From the NCBI GenBank assembly GCA_920105625.2, contig OV050032.1:195034571-195098570 (forward strand): DNA of 64,000 bases, in the 5' to 3' direction. The notes under the pieces are model-generated. The model was not told the DNA's origin and did not search any database. It worked only from the letters and a program-made list of their open reading frames with translations. Positions within the stretch are counted from its first letter, which is position 1; each line of letters begins with the position of its first letter. Source of the DNA: Clusia tigrina. Its lineage: Eukaryota > Arthropoda > Insecta > Diptera > Clusiidae. Shown one piece after another: positions 57,431 to 64,000 of the stretch. The position numbers were made by a program, and so were the translations under genes.

Positions 57431-57439
57431 AAAATAAAT

Positions 57440-59690
57440 TACCAAATGCTGCGCAGAGTTCCGACACCAAGAAAACTAAGATTACTTAAATTAAATAAGA
57501 CAATCATGAATACTGGCTTAATTCCAAAGAGTTTCAAAACACCCATCTTAGTTCCTGTAGTTAAGCCCCAAAAACATACCGGCCCATATGATGTTTGGCA
57601 AAACTATAACCTCCACAAGACTAATGTGTTTCTTAAAAACAAAGATCTCCAAGAATCTCCATTTCAAGTTGGATTTAAACCAGGCACCAGCACTTTAGGC
57701 GCTCTCCATTTTCTTGACCATCACATATTTAATTTAATTTAATTTTATTTAATCATACAAGAAGTTATAAAAACTTATGCTGTACATTGAACTTAGCCAC
57801 AATTGTATCTTAAATCAAAAACTTAAAGCTAAAATTAATACTATTGACAATCATTAGAAAACAACAAACAAATATAACAAAAAACAAGAAAAATAAATAA
57901 AAAAAAGAAAAACAAAAGATTAAAAAAATAAAAAAGAAAGAGGGTAGTAGTAGAACTAGGAAGGAAGAATCTCTCAATTAGAAACCATACTTCTATTCTG
58001 TCAATCGATGTTACCAAAGCATTTGATAAAATCGGTGGCCACGTGATTTTAAGAGAGCTACAAGACTGGAAAGGACAACCCCAGTTAAAAATTTGCTTGC
58101 CGAGGAAGGTTCTCAATCAATCGAATTCCATATAAAATATCTTTCATAAGTTGTTTTGCAACTCCACAAACACTTTAAGTCGGCTTCTAAACAAGAGGAA
58201 AACTAGCTTATCAAGGAAATCGACGCCCTTTGTGAGGTAAAAGAGCTCGCAGCATCACTAATCGTAGACTTTTGCCCAACAAGTTTTTCTAAATCGAAAC
58301 TCCCATCCTGGGAACTACAGAACAACATCTTTATTGATCAGTTGATAGCTCCACATAAGGAACACGCTAGCAACACAACTCACCAGCATAGCTATGCCAT
58401 TGAAACAAGAGGGTTTTTTTCAGATGGCGCCAAACAAGATGATGGTGTTTCATTTGCAGTAACAGACGACAGAGGAAACACTCAATCCCACAGACTACTA
58501 GCAGATAATACAGAGAAAAGAAACTTAAACGTCAAACGGTAAAGCAGCGAAAAAAAGCAGACGGACGTAGTACATGAATCCACTCAAAATCGTGATGAAT
58601 CCACTCAAAATCGCGGTGAATCCACTCAAAATCGCGGTGAATCCACTAAAAATCGTGGTGAATCCACTCAAAATCGCGGTGAATCCACTAAAAACCGTGG
58701 TGAATCCACTCAAAATCGTGGTGAATCCACTCAAAATCGCGGTGAATGGACTCAAAATCGTGGTGAATCCACTCAAAATCGTGGTCTGTCCGCTACGGAC
58801 GCTGGCAGCGAAAAAGACTTTCTCTTCTCTATATTCTCTGCTACTAGCTCACTAAGCAACCATATTTTACGCCGAATTACAGTGCTTGATTTCATCACTA
58901 AACAGCCAACGGGTTTAATAGAAAATACGTGATATGCAACGACAGTCAATCAGTTTTTAAAGCCGCAAAAAAGTTGCGGCTAGCCGACGAACCATTATAT
59001 CACACCCAACAACTACTTATGAGTATGCCGCGAAAGATAAAACTGATGTGGATCCCCGCTCACTCAGGTATCTTAGGAAATGAACAAGCCTATCAAGCCT
59101 CAAAATTTGCTCTAAAACATATCTTCATCTCTATTTGCCATTTGGAACCAAATCGAAAAAAAAATATTTTCAAGTTCTCTTAAACTGCAATTTGCCAACG
59201 ATTGGTCAGAGTGCCAATACCAATACAAACTAATAGACCCTCAAGGCGTTGCAATCACACTTCCGACGAACAGCACAACATGGGAAAACAGATGCTTCAT
59301 ACGCCTCAGGCTAGGTCACACCTTCTTAACTCACGTACAATTCTCTTCACAACCTACAATCCTTTTCACAACATAGCTGCTGCTTTTGTAACTCCTCGAG
59401 CCTTACAGTTCACCACATATGACCGCATTGTCCAGCTCTTCACAACCTAAGAAATGAATTCTTCAAAGGCCGCAACCCATTCGAACTCATCTAACCACAG
59501 CCTACGAAAGGTAACATAAGACTAGCAAAACATAAGACTATCTTCAAAATTTTTAAAAGATCGTAAAACTTTCCATATAATATAAGTATTTAACATATTA
59601 ACTAAAGCCGATGGCCCTGGTAGCTAGGGCTTGTCCGTTATTTTCTAATTTTAATTATAAATAACAATAAAAACAATAATAGTCTGCTAT
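57440..59690 (+). mobile_element. I-like non-LTR element, decayed, with MITE insertion
   Basis: Blocks in order: KLNKTIMNTGLIPKSFKTPI (RT N-terminal), SPFQVGFKPGTSTLGALHFL, an AT-rich insert or tail-like segment (57730-57990), ILSIDVTKAFDKIGGHVIL (motif A), then directly RNase H FFSDGAKQDDGVSFAV (58424), the MITE (58502-58840), and MICNDSQSVFKAAKKL and LMWIPAHSGILGNEQAYQAS. The catalytic ADE(L) Asp is Tyr here. RT motifs B and C are missing. The 3' UTR ends near 59690 in an AATAAAAACAATAAT tail. Confidence 0.75.
58502..58840. mobile_element. MITE carrying a 21 bp minisatellite, copy 2
   Basis: Inverted ends cagataatacagagaaaaga and, mirrored, cagagaatatagagaagaga are flanked by a perfect 7 bp duplication ctactag (58495-58501, 58841-58847). 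The interior (58574-58785) has about ten 21 bp units in the orientation opposite to copy 1 (gaatccactcaaaatcg). It interrupts the RNase H region of the I-like element. Non-coding. Confidence 0.87.
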
Positions 59691-59844
59691 GAACTCAGTC
59701 TGAACTGTTGGAAACTTTTAATTAGTAGGCTAATAAAGGAAGCAAAAGTGTCGAACCCCACCATCAAATTCAGTTAGGAATGGAGTACGTCACCATTGCA
59801 CAAGACCAACGCTAAGTTGAGGACATAAAGAACCCCATTGAACA

Positions 59845-60115
59845 AAACTAATGTCGCACTACGCCTTCTTGGAACATATCTCACAGGCCTTTGATAAGGT
59901 TTCGCACGAAGTGTTAATAAAGAACATTTCCAAAACTGTTCAAATGAATTTGTATAAATGTCTCCATATCTGTAGGATGAATTGTTCTTTATTCAGTAAT
60001 GAGAAGATCCGACTAATCTGTATCATATTAAAGCTGGCATCCCTAAAAGAAGTGTCCTAAGTCGAACTTTGAATATACTATTCACTGCAGATTTGTGGTG
60101 TTTATCAATTGACAT
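59845..60115 (+). pseudogene. Jockey-like RT fragment
   Basis: Reads FLEHISQAFDKVSHEVLI (motif A) and, after a frame change, IKAGIPKRSVLSRTLNILFT ADL (motif B region; the usual PQGSVL has become PKRSVL). Truncated on both sides. Confidence 0.7.
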
Positions 60116-60159
60116 AGGAATCAAGTTTTTTCAGGTGTCACAGTAGTTGTATCACATTC

Positions 60160-60270
60160 GACGAGAGAATCGGAGGTGCGTTGTTACGCGGTGGTACCAC
60201 AATGGACCCATGGTGGTCTGAGTGAGCTGGTCCTTAGACCGGCTGCCACGTTAACCTAACCTATCCTATC
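60160..60270 (+). mobile_element. LOA-like element 3' UTR scrap
   Basis: The sequence from gttacgcggtggtaccacaa to ctaacctatc matches the 3' UTRs at 300-385 and 8035-8125, including the terminal ccggctgccac and AACCTAACCT tail. Confidence 0.75.
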
Positions 60271-60735
60271 ACACATATAATTGTCCAATCCCGACCACCA
60301 GTGCAGTTGCGTTGACTTCAGGTGATTCGAAGTATTTATGCCGTTAGTCCAGATATGCAGCATCCAACATAGAAAACACGTATACTCGTACTACACAAAA
60401 ATATGCCACTTGGTCTTCAACTTAAGAAGTAAGATTCAATGCTAGACAACCAAATCCCAGTCTCTTGCAATAACAACTTAATTAGTTATAAATCCATCAT
60501 TAAACGCTGGCGTCATCATCAAAAGACGTCAGTCGAAATTAGCCTCATTAAAACATAAGCTCGTAGGTACAGACGAACGTGAAATTACATAGAGAACAGA
60601 ATACCCCAGTCCTCAAAGCGGTTCACATGAACTCGTATGCAAGTGATATTAATTTCATATGAATAATCGCAAAATGAAATTTTTCACGTACAAGCTCTCA
60701 CATAATCCTATCAACTGGAACAGCCCCTTCGTAAA
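60271..60735. other. intergenic, nothing recognised
   Basis: No coding or repeat structure recognised. Confidence 0.4.
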
Positions 60736-60737
60736 CA

Positions 60738-61070
60738 TGCTGCAGAATGGAATGAAATCAAGTTTGCTATTCGCACCGACAGCCACAGGATAATGGAAGT
60801 AGTAAACACGTAAGCCACAACAGCGCGCTAATTGCAATCATTACAAATGTATGCATGCAACATGCAAATAAGATTAAATTAGTGTGGATCCCAGGCCAGG
60901 TGAGCGCATACTTGGGAGGTGAGTGCGATGCTGATGATGCAGCTTTCATTGCCTCTTGTTCGACAGCACCAAAGGGAAGGATGTGTAAGACTCTTCTGCA
61001 ATCATCAGCTCATTCGGTACATCCGCTAAGTGGATTAGAGAGCTAAGGCCACCGATACAACAATTTTAAC
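60738..61070 (+). pseudogene. non-LTR RNase H fragment
   Basis: Reads EIKFAIRTDSHRIMEVVNT (third RNase H block, TDS) and, in another frame, KIKLVWIPGQVSAYLGGECD ADDAA (fourth block, His replaced by Gln). Heavily decayed. Confidence 0.6.
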
Positions 61071-62945
61071 ACGCCCTCGCAGGATATCTTGCCCGCTAGC
61101 ATACAAAAACCATTGCCACAACACACGAAACCAACCCAACGGCATTTGATGTGTGGCGACCATGCAGCGTTTTGTACCAGCGGCATCGTTGTCTCATGTC
61201 CACATTTTGCACTCAGAACGTTGCAAGCAGAGAGATGATGGAATACCGTGTCAAATTTACACGAAATATGGATACTAGCATTGGTGGCATTACTATTGTA
61301 AGTGGACAGCAAATACGAGAACACTAGATACAAATTGTCTCATTGCATTTTGTGGCGTATTTGTGTTGGTTTGGTGTGTCATGTTCGTCCGTGTACAGTC
61401 AACTCTGGCCACACATCCACATTTCACGCCATTCGCTACATAATGAGCCCCAAGCCTCTGCATCTCCTCTGTGGGATGTCAGAGGTTATAAAGGACTGAC
61501 TCGTCACCTCTTCGTCAAATACAAAACATCATTACCAGGAATGGATTTTGAGACCTGAAAATCTTAAAGTGCAAGTGTTAGCCTTGCGTTTAGTGTATGG
61601 AGTTGGTATATGCACCTATAACTTCCTCGGACTAAACACTAAAATCAATTCTTAACCTACGACTGCTTAAGGCAGTATACTAAAATCCAGTCTAACTATC
61701 GCTCTTTAAATTTTTAGCTCCACATTTCATCCACTGCTCGCTCATAATTGTTCACCTTTAATATATTTAATAAACTTCACAGTTTAATTCAGTCGCACCA
61801 ATGCAGCCTGCTCTGCGGTCCTACGTTATACAGATACCTGACTACAAAATTATATAAAATTGCCCGTCGCTAAGGACACATCTGCCAGGACTATCACATA
61901 GCAAAGCCACATCAACTACGACCAGAGCAGTGCAAACAAATGCACAAAAACCCTTTTGATGGATTCGTATGTGCGGCAGGAGGCGGCGCTACTTTTGCAG
62001 CATTTAATACCTTAATGCCTCGCCGCCCACAGCCGTAGGTAATAAGTGAAATTTAATAAGTTTGGAAACATTTTGCAAAAATCATCAAATTACCAGTGAG
62101 AAAAATGAACGGTTCGAACGCTGCGTTGGAAATCAGCGTTTCAGTTGCCAATGGAAGTACGCAGTAATACATAATTCGCTAATAAGCTGCGAATTACATA
62201 CGAGGACGCCCACTCCTGCGACCGCTTCCCTGTCAGTAACTGTCACATTTAATACAGTTCAATTTGTGCATTTCGCTGGCTACGCGCTCGCCTATAATTA
62301 ATGAATATAATGAGGGAAGTCGCTGCTGCTGGTGCAGTTGGCACTGACAACGGCCACAAACGCGTGTCGTAGAGGAATCTGCTGCACGTCTGTGGCGGGC
62401 TACGCAGACTGGGAGTTGCCCTTTCTGGAGTGAGAATATGTTCTGCCCACATTTTGGGTAGAGTCGAGCAAGGAAGAGTTTCAGTCTTTGCAATTATTAT
62501 TCAATTTCATTATTACTGTTTATATCCACCTGCCAAGGACATATAAAAATCCGTCTACTAAAGTGGACGATATTAAAATATAGTTTTTAACTAAGTTAAC
62601 TTTCAAAGGATTCTCTTTATTTTTGAATGTGTTCAGAGTGGTTGCAGAAATTTACAGCAAACAAGTTGAAATATAAAATAATTGCCACATGAGCACCATT
62701 CACATTTTTAACCCATTCTCGTTTTTAGTCCTGTCATGAGCCATGAGCCATGATAGGTGGAAACACAATGTTTTGGCAGCAACTAAAGATAAGCAGGTAT
62801 CCTTTCAAATGAATATAGTTCTACTTCCAGGCCAGAGGCAATACTTATTTACAGGGTTTTTAGAATATATTGAATAGAGTGGAGAAATGTTCTTCACAGA
62901 ACCCATAATATAGAGCACACCTGGCATGCCCCGTGTGGGATGCTA
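61071..62945. other. no recognised gene
   Basis: Short open frames on both strands without domains. AT-rich toward the end. Confidence 0.4.
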
Positions 62946-62949
62946 CAAT

Positions 62950-63009
62950 AGACTACAAAGGATAATATAGACTACAAAGCATAATATATACTACAAAGGA
63001 TAATATGGA
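62950..63009. repeat. 19 bp tandem repeat, three copies
   Basis: Three consecutive copies of gactacaaaggataatata with one or two changes each, directly before the 25 bp satellite. Confidence 0.85.
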
Positions 63010-64000
63010 CTCTGTTTAACGATCTATACTGCAACTCTGTTTAACGATCTATACAACAACTCTGTTTAACGATCTATACTAGAACTCTGTTTAACGATCT
63101 ATACAACAACTCTGTTTAACGATCTATACTAGAACTCTGTTTAACGATCTATACTACAACTCTGTTTAACGATCTATACTGCAACTTTGTTTAACGATCT
63201 ATACTGCAACTCTGTTTAACGATCTATACTACAACTCTGTTTAACGATCTATACTACAACTTTGTTTAACGATCTATACTGCAACTCTTTTTAACGATCT
63301 ATACAACAACTCTGTTTAACGATTTATACTACAACTCTGTTTAACGATCTATAATACAACTTTGTTTAACGATCTATACTACAACTTTGTTTAACGATCT
63401 ATACTAGAACTCTGTTTAACGATCTATACAACAACTCTGTTTAACGATCTATACTACAACTTTGTTTAACGATCTATACTACAACTTTGTTTAACGATCT
63501 ATACTGCTACTCTGTTTAACGATTTATACTTCAACTTTGTTTAACGATCTATACTACAACTCTGTTTAACGATCTATACTGCAACTCTTTTTAACGATCT
63601 ATACAACAACTCTGTTTAACGATTTATACTACAACTCTGTTTAACGATCTATAATACAACTTTGTTTAACGATCTATACTGCTACTCTGTTTAACGATTT
63701 ATACTTCAACTTTGTTTAACGATCTATACTACAACTTTGTTTAACGATCTATACTACAACTTTGTTTAACGATCTATACTACAACTCTGTTTAACGATCT
63801 ATACAACAACTCTGTTTAACGATCTATACTAGAACTCTGTTTAACGATCTATACAACAACTCTGTTTAACGATCTATACTAGAACTCTGTTTAACGATTT
63901 ATACTACAACTCTGTTTAACGATCTATACTAGAACTCTGTTTAACGATCTATACTACAACTCTGTTTAACGATCTATACTACAACTTTGTTTAACGATCT
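63010..64000. repeat. 25 bp satellite, continues beyond the window
   Basis: About 40 head-to-tail 25 bp units built on ctctgtttaacgatctatac plus a 5 bp variable end (tacaa, tgcaa, aacaa, tagaa, ttcaa). Variants such as ctcttttt and ataatacaac recur exactly 300 bp apart (63287 and 63587, 63351 and 63651), showing a 12-unit higher-order repeat. The array is cut by the window end. Confidence 0.97.

Noticed and set aside
63010..64000. CRISPR-like array because of regular short repeats
   Set aside because: Units are contiguous with no unique spacers, and the genome is eukaryotic.

Overview
The window is eukaryotic and, by content, comes from a higher dipteran, most likely a tephritid-type fruit fly. 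There are short GT-AG introns (57-117 bp) and a TAF10-family gene. There are many fly-type non-LTR retrotransposons (I, Jockey, R1/LOA and RTE-like) and several mariners, including three of the DD41D type first described as 'rosa' in tephritids. No operon, rRNA, true tRNA gene or CRISPR array is visible. Only three loci look like host genes; nearly everything else is transposon debris, satellites or sequence in which I recognise nothing. LAYOUT. 1-4.4 kb: scattered fragments of LOA-like, Jockey-like and RTE-like elements. 4.4-8.1 kb: the 3' part of an LOA-like element whose RNase H domain is blown up into a 3.06 kb, 128-unit minisatellite. 9.2-11.3 kb (minus): an unrecognised five-exon gene with three tandem, phase-symmetric exons. 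12.3-13.1 kb: microsatellite and minisatellite. 13.6-14.4 kb (plus): a divergent TAF10-like gene. 15.6-25.3 kb: a stack of nested transposons. Two I-like RNase H fragments lie on the plus strand, then a minus-strand I-like element that was later hit by two mariners, a solo LTR, a small 271 bp insert and an RTE-like element. 27.2-32 kb: three tRNA-derived SINEs (one with about nine reiterated tRNA-like heads) and a long TA array carrying a mariner. 32.0-36.5 kb (minus): a two-exon gene for a 1471-residue glutamine/proline-rich protein. 38.8-41.2 and 52.5-54.9 kb: two near-identical copies of a 2.4 kb segment. 43.2-50.7 kb: non-LTR remnant, MITE, DD41D mariner, a hAT element with perfect 8 bp target duplications that holds two further small elements, and a DD34D mariner. 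56.3-61.1 kb: I-like, Jockey-like and LOA-like remnants. 63.0 kb to the end: a 25 bp satellite with 300 bp higher-order structure that runs off the window. HOW IT FITS TOGETHER. The host genes show no sign of a shared pathway: a TFIID/SAGA-type subunit, a Q-rich possible transcriptional cofactor, and an unknown protein. The strongest theme is that short internal segments of transposons have repeatedly been amplified in tandem: an RNase H active-site motif (24 bp unit), a MITE interior (21 bp unit, present in two dispersed copies with target duplications) and a SINE tRNA-like head (about 60 bp unit). The window thus catches several minisatellites whose origin can be read directly from the flanking element. 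All coordinates and splice calls were made by eye from the sequence.
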